In this document: positions 29,320-43,491 of the stretch, piece by piece | How positions within the stretch are numbered: position 1 is the stretch's first letter | Layout of the letters: every line of letters starts with the position of its first letter | Made by a program: the position numbers and the translations under genes | NCBI GenBank assembly: GCA_023078685.1 | Contig: JALGAS010000007.1 | Location: forward strand, 3,410,001-3,474,000 | Direction of reading: 5' to 3' | Length of the DNA stretch: 64,000 nucleotides | From: Neopestalotiopsis rosae | Taxonomy: Eukaryota > Ascomycota > Sordariomycetes > Amphisphaeriales > Sporocadaceae | Notes under the pieces: model-generated | What the model saw: only the letters and a program-made list of their open reading frames with translations | Databases searched by the model: none | Told to the model about the DNA's origin: nothing

Positions 29320-32300
29320 TTATGCAAAACCAAAGTAGTCGCTTCCAGCGGTGATGGCCTTGAGAATTTGCTGTCGGAGAGTTTCGTAACTCTCGTACTC
29401 GGGAAGGTCAAGCTCTGAGACGCCATAGTTAGCAATGCTACGAAACATTATGATGAGAGATGGTAAAACTTACGGTTAAAGCATGTATGCGAGCTGGGCA
29501 AACGGTCCTTGTTGCCATAGTCACGGTGAATGTTGAACCGATTGATGCCATTCATTCCCTCAAGCTCCTTGAATCCATTCAGAGGGACCTTGCTGGTTCC
29601 CGTGACGAACTGCAGAAGCTTGGCCAGCTCCTCCTTGTCGAATGAACGGACAGCACGCCAGAACCATTGGATCTGTTGGCTTGAGGGGGAGTAGTTCTGA
29701 TATTCCGTGTTGCTCTTCCAATCGTCCACATCAATATCAGGGAGACCAGAGATGAGAAGTTCGAGCTCTTGCTCCGTAAAGATGGACACCAACTCGGCAG
29801 GAATGATTTCATGGAATCCTGGAAAGATATTAGCATGTGGTTAGATGATGTGTAGAGAAGTGAGAATGGTACGTACCCTTCAAGAAGTGTTCCATTTGCT
29901 CCTTGACTGAGCTCAATAACTTGTGCTCCACAACGAGGCGGACATAGTCCTGTTTATTTTCCTCGGTCACCGGAATATTGCGACCATTCTCGCAAAGGTC
30001 TTCAACCTTTGTAACACCAAACTCATCCGTCTCGACCGAGAACGTCTCAGTGATGATATCAGTAATGTCGTTCTCCAGCATCCAAACGAGTGACTTGTAG
30101 TAGTCAGGGTCAAATGACTCCATATCCTTGACTGACACCGTCTTTCCAAGGATACGCTTGTAGACGGCACGGCTGAAGTAGCAGTCAAGCACGCGACCTT
30201 CGTAAAGCGCCTTGCCAATTATACGGCCAATGAACTTGAAGAACATGAGATGCTCGTCATTGATGCCACTGAGCTTGTTGGGGTGGAATGTAGTTCGATC
30301 GCTAGAGACGGGCACAAACAGAGCGTAGTTGGGATCAAACATTTGTCTTGACAAGACCTGGAACCACTCTCGGGTGACACCACCGGCGTCAACACCCTCT
30401 TCACCGTGGAAGCGGATGTTCAGCTTGCCAAACTTCATCTCATCGCCACTCTTGAAATAGAGCGACTTGAACGAGTCATGGAACACCTGGTCACGTCGAA
30501 CGTTGAGCTGCAGCGATGGGAAAGAGCGTCCGTCCCGGATCTGGTTTCTGTTGTGGACGCTTCGATTGAACCAATTGCGCTTGTTGTCGAATTCCAGTAC
30601 CTTGGGGTTCTTGACGAGATTCTGGAAAGTACCCTTCATGAGCGAGGGGTTGGTACGGACAAGCTCATTGAGAATGCGACGATGCTCTTCGGTAAAGTTA
30701 AGGAAGAGATTGGTCATTGGAGACTCTGGAGTTGGGCTTGTAATCGAGACTTGAGTCTGGGCTAGGGCCGGCTCTGGAGTTGTGGTGTCTTTGCAGACAA
30801 CCATGAGTGATTCAATGAGCGGAAGAAGAATGGTGGCCACGCCCATCAAGCTCTCGCGCTGGCGGATGGCACTGAGACATGCGCTGAGTCTCTCCCACAG
30901 CGCGTGGAATGTGCGATTGCGGTAGAGGGTAGCAAGTAGGTCCTGCTTCTTGGTCTCGTTGCTGGGTTCAGACTCGGGAGCAGACTCGGATTTCTTCTGT
31001 GAGAACAAATGGTCCAGTGCCGTCAGTATGCGCAACAATTTGTTCTGATCGGCTGCACCAGGAGAGAACTTGGCCAAAGCAACGCCCTGAATCTCGGTGC
31101 CTGTGGAAGCCTTTTCAATGTGGGGGAGAAGATCTTCGAGATGTACAACAATCTTCTCACTGAGAACACGTGCTTGACGTGCCAACTCTTCACCAAATAC
31201 GTCCATAGCGTTTGGAATGACAGAAAGGTTCTTGATGGCTGAGAGAGTCTCCTTGAACGTTTTGGAGCTACACTCTCGAGCAACAAAGATGTTGATGACC
31301 ATTGTCAGATTGTGGACGGGAATTTGAGGAGGTACATAGGTCTTGACCCGCTTCTGAAGCGCATCCCGTTTCTCCTTGGCTTTGGCGACATCTTCGGTAA
31401 GCTGTTCTACAGATTGTGGTTCTGTTTCGGCTGTGGCGTCTGCAGAGTCCTCGGATGCTGCTTTTGTGGTTATAGTGGGATCCGTGCCATCGGCCTCTTT
31501 CTGCTCGACGGCTGGGGCATTTTCGGAAGCCTTTGCCTTTGCAATGGCAGCTTCTCCTTCCTCAATGTCCAACTCGAGGCTCTTGATGGTCTCGTGGGCC
31601 TCCTTGAGTTTCCGATCCAGACCAAGGAGTGGAAGAGTTACTCGGCTGAGTAACTGAGAGAGGCTGTCCATGATGCTGGAGCTTTCAATGAACAAGTCGC
31701 GATCAAGCAATGCCAGGAGAGAGTTAATGGCATACTTGTGCGACTTCAAGTCAGGGCTTTTGCCTTTGCTCTTGCGGCTCAAACTACGTTTAAGGGAGGA
31801 ACCCACAGTGTCATGCTCGCTCAGGAACAGAGCTGGAATGTGCACGTCCTCTTCAGCAAGGAAAGAGAGCAGATCCAAGCATTGCTGGACAATCACGACA
31901 GGCGATGTCTCGGAACTGGTGATGCTAGGAGTGGCGTGAGCCGTATTTGTCAACGATCGCTTGAGTGATTGCGGGGTCTTGCTGTCTTTTTCCTTGGCTG
32001 CTTGTCTTGCCTTGAGCGAGAGTTGGTTGAAGCTACGCTCGACTGCCTCAAGGTCCGCGGTACCATCCTGAAGAATTTGGAGCAGAGTGCTGACGACATC
32101 AAGTCTCGTTTGTCTGTTCTGGCAAATGTCTTTGATGACGTGCTTCAGTGGGTTTTCCATTGTGCTGCTCTTGATGTTGATAAACATGAGTCGAAGAAGG
32201 GTGGCAACGCCTGACTTGTCCAGCATTTGTACAATGGTCTTGCGTTCTGGCTTGTTCACATTGCCGCTGCCACTGGCTTGGCCTTGTTCAGCACTCCGGC

Positions 32301-35300
32301 CTGCCCCGGCCAAGTCGTCTCTAGGGCGGTGTGCAATGTTGGCGGGGTGTCTTTGGACGAGACGTCGAGCTTCCTCAGCAATGTGGGGAGGCAATGAATC
32401 CATGAGCTCTTCGCCCTGGTCCAATAGCACCTGTTCGCGAAGATCAGGTGGGAACGTCATCAGAATGCTTGCAGTGTCCATGTCCTGCGCAGAGGCAGTA
32501 GCAGCTGCGCCAGCAGCCGAGGCTTGCTGACGTCGCGCTTCTTCGCGATCGCGGCGTCGCTGCTCAGCGCGTTCTTGCTGTACAATTTCCTGTCGAATAT
32601 CTTCAGGCAGAGCATCCAAGAATTCTTGGAAGACTTCAGTCTGCTCCCCAGTGCGCCTGGGCGTTTCGCGAGCTTGAGACCGTCGCTGACTAACGGTTTG
32701 TGCAATGACCTCTTCTCGGAACTCTTCCGGCAGTGCCTCCAAATAGTCGGGGTCGATGCCAAGTTCCGTAACATCAACCTGCTCGCCACGAATTGTAGTC
32801 ATGACGCGAGGAACATGAGGTGCGGCTTCGGCAGCGCCTGGCTCGTCGGCTGTCTCGACGCCCTCCATTGCATCGTCAGCTTCGGTTTCATGCTCAGACT
32901 TCTCGGACGAGTCTGTAGGATGAGTGGCAGCTCGGGCAGCAGCTTCAGCTTCAGCGCGCTCGCGCTCTTCTGCCTCTTTCAGCTCTCGTGCTGCCCTTTC
33001 CTGAGCTTCCTTCTGCTTGCGATCCTCCTCGGCGCGCTTCTTCTTCTGCTCTTCGACCAGCCGTTCCATTTCAGCCTTTTGGGCTTGATGTTCCCTCCAA
33101 CGCTGGATGGCGGGTGGCACAAGGTAGTATAGCAGAGCAGGGACAAGCTTTCCAGACTTTTCGGCATGGTTCTGGCCGAATACCATCTTAGCTTCTTCGT
33201 GCCATCGGCTGGTTGTGCTCTCCGTAAGGAAAGATGTAGCTTGTGACGGATCCTGGACCCCAGGACGGCTTTCCGTGAGCGGATCACGCGAATGAGGTAG
33301 CGGCACTGTAATCTCTTGAATTTCGCCATTTGCACCAGCTGCACTAATATGGAACTGGAGAGGGTGCCCAGTGAGACCAGGCATGCTCGAAGCGATCAGG
33401 TCATTGATAAGGGCGAGCGGTGTTCCGGCCTGGTTACGTAGAAGGCGAGCAAGGGAATGATGGTGTGGTCGGGGCGATGCATCACGCCCAGAATCGTTGG
33501 TGCGTCGCAAAAGTGGGTTCATACCATCATCGTTGGCATTGGATCGATCATTGCGACCGGCGCGCATGAATGTATTGCGCATTGCTATATTTTCTGTGTC
33601 AGCGTCTGATCTGAGTGGAATAATCCTACGGTGTGAGCTGCTAAATCGCGAACGGCCATCCGGGTCCGGCAGGCGACGACCGTTCATACGAGAGCGTGCT
33701 TGTGTAGACATACCACCAGCCAGTAGGTGATCCCGTGGACCGCCCATTATCAACGGCATTGGGGGGAAAGGGCCTCCCCGAGAGTTATGTCGATGACGAT
33801 GATTGTGACCACCAAACTCATCCTCGAACACGTCCCAGCCCATGCTGCCGGGGATGATGTGAGGGGGAGGACCATCGTCTGCAAAGCGTAAGTCTTGCCG
33901 TTCAATGTCTATGGTCTTGGGGGATGCTCCAATCAACTTACCAAGGAAGGGTTCGAATGCAAGTTCCTCGTCGTCCAACTCATCATCATCTTCCTCGTCG
34001 TCATCATCTGCAATTCGTTAGTACCTCCTAGAAAGCGACCTGCGAATCTTATGAGAGGTGGTAACATACCGTCCTCATCGTCACCATCTGGGTAAGGGTG
34101 GATATTGACTTCGTCTCCATCTCCATAGTCATCCTCCTCATCCAAGGCTGGGACAAGTGCACCGAATCCGCCGAGGCCGTGTTGAGCTTGCTCAAGCATA
34201 TCCTGTGCGTCAGCTTCATAGTCATGTTCCTCATCTTCGTCGAGTTCTTCTGGGTCGTCAGTCTCGCTTTCCCAGCCCGAAGCGCCATCATCCTCAACAG
34301 GATTGCCTTCATCGTCGACAATTTCTATTTGGTCGTCCATGTCTTCCATGTCGTCGGAATCGCCTTCGTCGTCATCTTCATCACTCATCTCGTCATCGTC
34401 TTCGTCCATGTCGTCGTCATCTTCATCGTCATCCTCCATTGTGACTTCGACGACGCCTAGTTCTCCAGGCAGACCTTCGATATGACCGATACCTTCCATT
34501 CCTTCCATGCCCTCGACGTCCTCATCTTCGTCACTGACATTTTCTTCGCCGTCAAAGGAAGCTTCCTCTTCATATTCCATCTCATCGCCATACTCGTCAT
34601 CGTACATTTCTTCGTCGTCCTCTTCAGATCCCGAATTGTAGTCGTCTTCAGGATCTCGGCCTGGCTCGAGCATGCCAAGCGCCGAGTTACGGTAGAGATC
34701 AGGAGTCTCCTCTCTGTCATCCTCAATGTCAGAGAGCGAAGTGGCCGACACGATGTCATCTTCAACTTCTTGCGCGTTTGAAGCATCAGGAAGGATATTG
34801 GCATTGCTCAGCTGAATGGCAGTGCTAGTGAGCACGCGCAAGACTCTGAGAATCTGTTTGACAGTCTTCTTGACAGGGGGGAAAGCCAAATCAATGTCGG
34901 CGATTGAAGTAGTCAAAGTGTTCAGATAGCCCTTTTCGTACATGAGACGTCGAATCTGAGCATGGGATTGCTCGGGCGCGAATCCATGATAGTGACGCGA
35001 GGTTGAGTCTCGATCTTTGTCGGCGCCCATGATCTGATGCATCACATCAGCCAACGCAAGCATTCTGCCATACCGCACGTCAAAGGCCTCGTTTGAGCTT
35101 GCAGCGTCCTTGTACGCTCGCAAAATAGTGTCGAGAACGAAACGTCGCACAAACAAGAGGTCTGCATCTTCATCATAATCGAACTTTTCACGGCTCCGAT
35201 CCGCAGGCTTCTCGCTGGTACGCGCCATGAGAGCCACCAAGAGATTCTGGGCTTGAACAGATGTCGCCGCCTTCTTCTTGTCGACCAGATTGTCCGAAGG

Positions 35301-38300
35301 GGTGTCAAGAGGAGTGACGCTGAGAAGGTCGGTCAGCAAGTAGTTCAGGACGCTACTTCGCGGCTTGATAGGGGTGTTAGTCTGCATCGGAGCACTTCTC
35401 TTGAAGTTGATGAATTCAATCTTGGTCTGGTTGTAGCTCTGAAGCAGTTCAATCAGACAGCGTAAGATTAAGCAGCGATAAATGAATATCGGATGCTCTT
35501 CCGGCTTGAAAACAGGCTTCTTCTTGTCCTTACTATCAGAAGAATCTCCAGCGCTGTTTACGTCGGTGGCATCTGCGGCGGCTTGATCCTTTGGATCCTT
35601 GAGGTCCTTGGCTGTGGATGGAGGCTCCTTGTCGTCAACCTCCTTGTAGTTGAGTAGCTCGCAGAGGAGAAAGTGAATGACACCATCCGGGTTTTCAAGG
35701 ATAGGACGCTTGGAGTCTTGCAGGACTGACTTGGTGGCATCAATCGCTGGTTTGTCCATACTCTCTGTCGTGGGCTTCACATCTTCGATTGATAAATCCT
35801 CGGTTGCCCTGACTGTCGGCGTGACATCGTCCTTAGCAGTTTCAGGCTTTTGGAGCAACACATTTTGTCGGTGTGGGGTTTTGTCCCAGCTCTGTAGCCG
35901 GATCATCGAATTGGAAACATCAACGAACAAACGTGGATCGCGCAGTGCGACGTGCGAAACACTTCTGACATAGTGTCCAGGGTCGATTTGTCGCTGACGT
36001 GTGTTGTCAAAGAACGACTTGATTTCACTGCGCATGAGCTGCCGAATTATGTCTTCATCTTCGATGATGTGGCGGAGGATAGTCATCAAATATGAGGAAA
36101 TACGTGTTTCGCTAAGCCGGGACGAACCGGAGCCGGAAAGCTGCTTCATCATCACGAAAAGCCTGTGGAGGTTCTTCTTGTCGCCCACCGTGCTTGCTGT
36201 AGCCTTGTCCCGCGTCAAGATGACGAGGATACGGAGAACGGAAATAGCAAGAGACTCTGCTTTGTTAACCTTTGGCAATATCTCCAAAATGGCTCCAAGG
36301 AGAGTGCTTCGGTCCTCACTGGTCACGATGAGATCCTTGGGTGCCCACTGAAGCGGCTCGATGGACTCGTCCTCATTTTGAGGAGCTGTCCACTTGATGT
36401 CGCTAGGTTGCTCATCATCACTGAGCAAGATCTCAAATATCAAGAGGATATAGGGAATCCAGGGGTCAACCTCTTCACCTGACGGTGATGATATACGGAG
36501 GAAGCGCAGGAACTCGGTGGCATTTTCTCTCAAGGCACCGAGAGTGGCCGAGAAGAAGCCGCGGTTCTGGAGTAGCAAGGACAGCAAATGAGCATAGGCC
36601 GATATGCTACGTCCATTTGGCTTCAGATCATCTTCAGCAACAAAAGAGATGAGGGCATTGACGAGAGTTTCGCCAATCTCCTGCTTAGTGGAGTCATCGA
36701 CAGAAGAACGTATGACGGCGTTGTTGATCAGTTCCGAGATCTCGTAGGTGCTACTGGGATGTGCCCTTATGACGTCCAGGCACCTGTCAATCAGGTTCTC
36801 GCGAAGCTCACCGCGGGCAGCGTCCAACTCATCCCTAGTGACAACATTGTGAGAAGGAGTTTCGTGAGTCGTTGGTGGCGGGGCCGCGTTCGAAGTAGGC
36901 GCTGAGGATGACCCGACAGCGCGACCTCGGCTTAGGAGGTCCAAAAGTCGATCTTCTCCAAGGTTGGACCCAAGATTGGCACTTCTCTCAGCATCAATCT
37001 CACCCTCCAGAAGACCGGCAGCCAAGTCAGCAGGCAGATCTACGTCCATCATCTGCTCATCAGACAGGCCAGAAGCAGCTGGTTGTGCTTCGCCCGAGTC
37101 GCTTGTTGTAGATTTGGCTTCGTCCAATTCCGCTCCAGGAGCATCGGAAGCGGGAATCGGACTGCGATCGCCAGCAAGACCAGCCTTGTGAGCTTTGCAG
37201 TATTCGCTAGCACGGGTACGATCGCCATTGGCCCTGTATACGGCTTCGCGCGCCAGATCCTCTTCAAATCCGTCGCCGGTCAATGGAGCAATTAATGACT
37301 TGACAGCCAGCCAAGGAAATTTCACTTCTTCTTGCTTGAGCAGGACGGGTGGCAAGTTATGGTCATTCCGTCTGTAGGCACCATTTTCGGACGTATCAGT
37401 GCCTGAGATTGACTTGAGGATCTCGATAACCTTGGCAACAAGTTCCTCCAAGTCTTTTGACTCCTTCTCCATCAACGAAGACCTCCAGAGCTCTTGCATG
37501 ACTGGCAGCAAAATCATTCGCAGTTCAACGACCAAATTAGGTGCAATTTGACCCTCAACAGCACGACCCACCCTCAGGAACGATGTCTGTGACACTGAAT
37601 CTGCAATTGTCTTGCCATTTGCCAAGAGAGAGTACAACTTGAGGATCTTTTTGGCACCAATAATGGCCAATTTACACAGGGGTGACTCCTCGCCATTGCT
37701 TGACTGCGTGCTGATCTCATCAGAGAAGATGCGTAGGATAGAGTTCATTCTCTGGAAACCACCCTTTTGCATGAACGCTACAAGCACCGGAGCAGCGACT
37801 TGATGACCATTTCGCTCCGCTCGTGGATCAACTTTGCGGTCAAACAGTACCTCATGAACTGCGTGGGTCATGATGATCCAGTAATGGAATTGATTTGGCG
37901 TCCTCGAGTCCTCGGGGATAGTCAATTGGTCAAGCAGAAGATCGGCCAACTCATGAGCCAGTTGAATTTGGTGAGATCTAATGTAGTTTTCACGATCAAT
38001 AGTGCTGTTGCGTTCGGTCCGTCGCGACAGCAGGGCTTTTCCAAAGGTTTGGAGCAGTGGGAAAATGGCAGACATTGACGAATGAAGCACAGCATTAACT
38101 GTGTCAAAGTTTCGATACCTGACACTTGAGTATTCGGTCTTTGTCGATGGCCGCAGGCGGTCCCAAGCCACTCGGTATTGGTTGGGAGAAAGCATTGATG
38201 ACAGAGCTGCCTCATCGTCACCGATCGTGGGAGGAGTATCTCCGCTTGCTCCGTTTGCGGTCTCGGGATTGTCTTGCTTCTTGGGCTGAATCCAACTCCA

Positions 38301-41300
38301 CGGAACGCAGCGCATGGCTAGTTCCTCCTGGGATATGACTGAACGCAAGAGGGGACCGAGAGATGTGATCAATACGTGGTAGAAATCGTACGCATTGACC
38401 CCAGGGTACATCGGAGTCGCTAAGCGATTGGTGAGAGGGAAGCAGTGGGTCAATGTCTTCACCAGCGATTGCACGTTGAGAAGCTCCTTCACAATCGAGG
38501 TTCCACTCGCGAGAGTATCATTAGACGTTTCTTGCGACTTTGCGGTTTCGGCTGTCAGAAACTGAGCGAAGTAAGACTCGGAGTTGGAAGAGCTTGTCAA
38601 TGGCTGCAGAGCTTCTACACTCGCTTGGACACGCCTGAGCAAAGACGGAACACCCAGAACGGGCGAGATCTCGATAAGGTGAGCAACGACTTGGTGCAAG
38701 GTGCGGGCAGCCATCGACTCGCCAAAGCGATGAGGGAGACTAGGAGAGATACATAGATCCAGCAGGTACTCAATGACGCCTTTCTGCACAAGAGTTTGCC
38801 GGAGGTGCTGATTGCTCATGTACTGCTGCAGAAATGACGAAGCTGCGTAAATGTACGGAAGAACAGAAGCCTGGGGCGGCGACATTTCTGCACCAAGCCT
38901 CAAGTGACTGCCTTCAGAGTCCCACTCTATGCCATTGGTATCAGTGTCTGCCTGCGCGGCACTTGATGCCTCGTCTGTTGTATCGCCGGGCTCAGTTGTA
39001 GCAGGTTCGCTGTTAATGGCAAGCTTTGCTCCAAGACCCGACTCAATCGCCTTCGCTTTCGACAGATATACGATTCTTGCTATCATGTCGACCACAGCGT
39101 TGGTAATAGACGTTCGAAGGGCTGGGTGGTGGCGGGCAAGCTCATCAAAATGATTACCAACCTGCCCGGCGAGCTCTGGATCGTACGCAGACATGATGCG
39201 GACATGCTCGGGACTCTCAAAAATCTCAAAGTAACTGTCAAAGGCACGTGATGATGCAACCATTTTAATGCCCTGATTGTTCAAGGAGATGGCATTGAGG
39301 ACAAGAGGTACAGCGGTTATGGCTTCAGTAGTGGGCCTAATGCCACGGGCCAAGGGCATGGGCCGAGGAGCTTCAAGTACCTCTTTGGTTGGGGGATGCG
39401 GCCTGTCATCTGCTTCTATGACGGAAGATGGACTCTCCTGACTCCCGTCGACGGAGCCGGGGGTATACTCCACAGGTACTGGGCGCCCCGTGATAGACTC
39501 CAGGAAGCTTTGCACCAAACCAGCCTCTGAAATAGCTGCGAAACTTGTAGGATCGTTGTTGAGGAAATCACCAAGGCTGTTGGCTGTGCTTGTCCACACC
39601 AAGGAGCCAAAAACATCACCATTGGTGATGATCTCACGAAGGCTGCGCAGCAAGGCGGACTTGTCCACCAAGTTTCTGAGCAGTCTGTCAGTGTTCCCGC
39701 CAAAAGCAAATGAATTGGTCATCAGATGGTGGATAAACTTGAGGAGGAACTTCAAGTTTTGTTGTTGCCAGAACGGAATATCGTAGTCAACGATCTGGGA
39801 GCGCCACTCTACAGGCGTGCCTCGGCCTTCCGAGACGAGCCGGCGTGCAAGGTCGACCTCGTGAGTGATGAGGTCAGTGATGGCATCCAATCCCTCGGCA
39901 TTGATGATGGTGAGAGATGATGTCTGCACGTATGCAATCAGGCTGTCCAGGTTGGAGAGCAGTGTCGAGTACATTCGTTCTGCGATGTTGGATCTAATTG
40001 CAAGGATTTCGACCATGATGTCAAGCAAGCCTGCAGAAATGATTTCTGGAGTCGACCGTGCCGAAGTATTGGCCAGCGCCAGCGTAACATGGTGGGTAAG
40101 GGAGAAGAGGTTGTCTCGCCACTCGTCCTGGACGGTGTACATTTCACCCTCATCATCATTCTTCATCTCTGAGACCGCCTTTCGGATGACGTACAGCAAT
40201 ACTCCATGGTTCACGGTCGCATTAAGAGCAGAAGAGATATCAGGAACCTTGCTATGGACGTTCGTGGTGAGAACGTCTAATAGTGATAGGGCCCTCGCTT
40301 GCACGTCAAGCGGCACGTCACTGGAGCCGTCGGATGAGGGACGAATTAGTTCAGCCAGTTGGTATATCAGCTGGAACCGGCGAGGCTCATCATTGTCCTG
40401 CTTCAATGCCTTGTCAATGAAAGCACTCTCCTGGTGTATGTAAGCCAGATTCTCAATGGCAAGAAGTCGTGCCTTCAATGCGTCCTGTCTGGCTGCAGCA
40501 TCACCCGTCAATGCCTTGGCCACACGAATGCGGTTGAGGAACTCGTAGCGATTCTCCTTGGGCAGGTCCGTAGGTGCACGGTCGAGCAACTTGTACACTG
40601 GGGAGGCAAGAAGAGCCGATTGAGGAATATCAATAGACTTTTGCTGAACCCCAGCTCCGTCGCTACTGGTAAATGCCGTGGGGCGAAAGCTGGGAGACGG
40701 GCTGTCGTCTGACATGTTCTGCCTGGAGGAACGCGGGGTGGTCTGGGTGACATTGGCAGAATTGGCGCGGCGCAGAGGAGTTGGCGTTGAGGGTGTAGAC
40801 GAGGTTGCAGGACGTTCTGGAGCAGGCTGTCGCTCCTTTTGGTCCGGAGTGCTGGATGTTGGGTAGTATGAGACACGTACATCGCCCCAGCCGTGCCAAT
40901 GGGATTCGTCAGACGGGCCATCTCTGGCGATTGCGACAAGGTCGTTGGCATACATCGAGGTGACAGTCTTACTGCCATGAGATTTGGTCTTTGTCGCCGG
41001 TGTTGGAGTCGATAAGCTGTGCTGATCTGCTGTAGGCTTGATGATGGGTGTCTTGACAAAGGGCTGAGCAATCTGTTGGACTTTGTACAAATCAATGTTG
41101 TAATGATTCAACAATAAAGCCGATGTTACTGAGACGCTCGAGTTCCTCAGACGCTTCACAGAGGCCTGGTAACGCTTCGCAAGCTCCACGCCAACGCGCA
41201 ATGTGGCACTGACAATCTCGAGATCTGTGCTATTCAACAAGTCATTGAGATGGGCGCTGCTGGCATAGATGCTCCGGTTTCCACAGTGATGCAGCAGCAT

Positions 41301-41761
41301 CTCAGTAAACCGGAGGATCGCCAAGACAAGGTTCTTATCTGCAGCATCGTCTTGTAGACTGCTCGTATCGCTCGCTTCGACTGTTTTCTCTCCGTCGCCC
41401 GAATCCAGCTCCCGAGCGCTGAGCTGGAGCATCACTTCAGATCCAAAATTGCGCGTCTGGGTGCCATCGCTCAACTGGTATGTTGCCACGAATGTTTCCA
41501 ATACGGTGTCAAACTGATTCAGAAGAGGAATCCAGTGATAAAGGTCGCCTCGAGGAAACGGCCATCGTGTGGGAAAGCTATCGAGGAAGCCCGGGAGTTG
41601 TGGTATAGGAATGATTGATGCCGTTTTCACGAACTGTCGAATGTGAGGAGTCTGTGCAGCATGGTCAGTTTTATTCCCGATGGCAGGTGGATCAGACGGG
41701 TTAAGATACATACGTTGGACTCCTTGTGTTTCTGTTGGAGGGTCTTCGTTATCTTGCCCAT
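29320..41761 (-). CDS. TOM1: Giant HECT-type E3 ubiquitin ligase (Tom1/HUWE1 family)
   Basis: Tom1-family ligases ubiquitinate histones, excess ribosomal proteins, replication factors and other nuclear substrates. Exons, high to low: 41761-41714, 41651-34070, 34007-33942, 33878-29877, 29818-29474 and 29414-29320, giving 4045 aa. The N-terminal half corresponds to the family's armadillo-like DUF908/DUF913 region. A UBA-like segment lies near residue 1470 ([20 protein letters not shown]). A very acidic region spans about 2350-2540. Four LPxxΦRxEV-type UBM-like motifs lie at about 2945-3065 ([36 protein letters not shown]). The HECT domain covers about 3670-4045, with catalytic C4012 in SSHTCFNQL and the C-terminal YFGFA. 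The 16-codon first exon ([16 protein letters not shown]) sets the start. The 63-nt segment 33879-33941 is treated as an intron but is stop-free and in phase. Confidence 0.95.
33879..33941 (-). other. Probable 63-nt intron of the TOM1-like gene, 3n and stop-free
   Basis: The segment begins GTAAGT and ends TTTGCAG on the minus strand, with a CTTAC branch-like element before the acceptor. Its length fits the other introns. Because it is a multiple of three and lacks stops, retention would simply add 21 residues between FEPFL and DDGPPP. Transcript evidence is needed to decide between the 4045- and 4066-residue forms. Confidence 0.6.
34080..34660 (-). repeat. GAN-rich low-complexity tract encoding an acidic region
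   Basis: Dense reiteration of GAT, GAC, GAG and GAA codons encodes nearly uninterrupted Asp/Glu runs with scattered Met in the TOM1-like protein. On the plus strand this appears as a TCN/CTC-rich purine-poor stretch. Acidic stretches in this family are thought to bind basic substrates such as histones. The tract may vary in length between strains. Confidence 0.8.
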
Positions 41762-43491
41762 GGTGAAGACTGGGGGCGGCAGAGCCGCATAAATTCAAGA
41801 ACGAGCTCCCCCTCCACTACCAACGGTCTGACAGCTGTTGGTGACAGCTTGACTTTATGTACTGGAGCGCCCGAGTAGATGGACGACTCCCTTGACAAAC
41901 TTTGAGAGAAAGACTGATGTCGAAGGTAGGAAAGGTGGACGCGGAAAACCGGGAAAAAAGGTAGAAAGAGTTACGGCGTAGAGCCTTGTCGTCACCTGTT
42001 TGTCAGCCTCGCGAAACGTTATGACGATGATTATGTACTACTGAGTGTCAAGTAGTGGAACAACTTCGTCGATTTCGTCGCAAATTCAAGTATTGGATAT
42101 CGGCAGTAGAATGTGCGAGAATCGTGGATGTCTTGATGGTGGAATGGTTGGTGGGTATGCGTTGGTGCTGACTGGGCGGCGTTTACGAAATCCAATTCAA
42201 CAAGCGAAAACCGAAGCTTCAGAGGTCCGTCTCAAGGCTCCCGAGGCAGTTGTGCAGGTTGCCGCGGGGTCTTGTTTGGTTCTATTACTTTGGAAATCGC
42301 GTCAGAAAAGAGTTCGTGATTGTCGCCCGGGTGAGTAGCTGGTGATGTGCAGGCGTATGTCACCGCGTCTCGTCGATGGCGGGGAGGTTGTGATTATTGG
42401 GGGTTGTGAAGATTGGGGGTTGTGAAGAAATCAAACGGAAAGAATGGTAAGAGAGTCTGTTGCAGAGAGAGCTAAAGGTCGCTGCTTGCTCCAGTGTGAC
42501 TTCACCAAAGGTTGCTTTGATGGGGGAGCTTTGGCCAATTGCAGGATGCCAAACGACGTCAAAAAAAATTATTTTGGCCCAATAAACACTGAACCTTGCA
42601 CCTGCCTTGGATGCTGGGAGGTACCTCAATGCTAAGAGACCCCGCAATCTATGCCCAAGTAACCGCCTAGACGTACCAGGCAGCCGCTGGTAGTTGGTAA
42701 GATAGCCCATCAACTAACAAGAGCCCGCTTCTTTTGCTTGTCACCCTTGCAAAACGCCCAGGCGCCAGGTATACACTTAGTCGCAAGCAACAGCCTTATC
42801 CGCTGTTGGCCGGGCACGTCAATCTTGAATCACTAAACGGAGCACTGCATCCGACTAAGCCGGGGGATCAGCATTGCAGGACTCACATTATGTACACCTC
42901 TTTGCGCCTGGTACCTGAGTAGGTATACGTTATGCTGTAATTTATCGTCTTGCGTGCCACGGACATGGAAATCCACAGGCATTTGGGTACGTCTTGCTTT
43001 TTCTCTCTAGACTTGCTAATTTTTGCAGTCCTTGCAATTTTTCCTGTTCACTTTTGTACCTGGCTACTTATACTGATCTCAGATGGACCTGCATCCCTCT
43101 ACTGTATACTCATAAGTTGTACCCTTTTGGAACATATAGGATGGACACCTTTGATTCCCCACAGTCCTATGTTATGGCAACCTACCTCAAATGGCTCGGA
43201 AGTGGCTGGCAGCATACGACAAAACTGTGGCCGACAATCAAAATATCAATCCAAGTGAGTTGGCTCCTGGAAGCAGGAGGGGTGAAACTTGCATGTCTTG
43301 TCATTTTGCTTTCCTTTAAAGTCAGACTGGGTTCTTTCATAGAAGCAGCAATTGTCGATTTGACTGAGATTCAATGTCCTACACAAAGACTGAAATAATG
43401 GAAAACAAAGTTATGACAATATTAGAAATTGTAAAGCTCCTTGGGTATCAAGCACATCCCCCGTCCTTTTACATGCAGCTCGTTGGGCTCA
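41762..43491. other. Intergenic region, nothing recognised
   Basis: About 1.7 kb lies between the start of the giant HECT gene and the stop of RAD14. It contains the HECT gene promoter. A local near-repeat GGGGGTTGTGAAGATT/GGGGGTTGTGAAGAAA is present at about 42398-42430. No gene was recognised. Confidence 0.4.

Noticed and set aside
34080..34660. Trinucleotide run (TCN/CTC on the plus strand) as a noncoding microsatellite
   Set aside because: It lies wholly within the open frame of the TOM1-like gene and encodes its acidic region.
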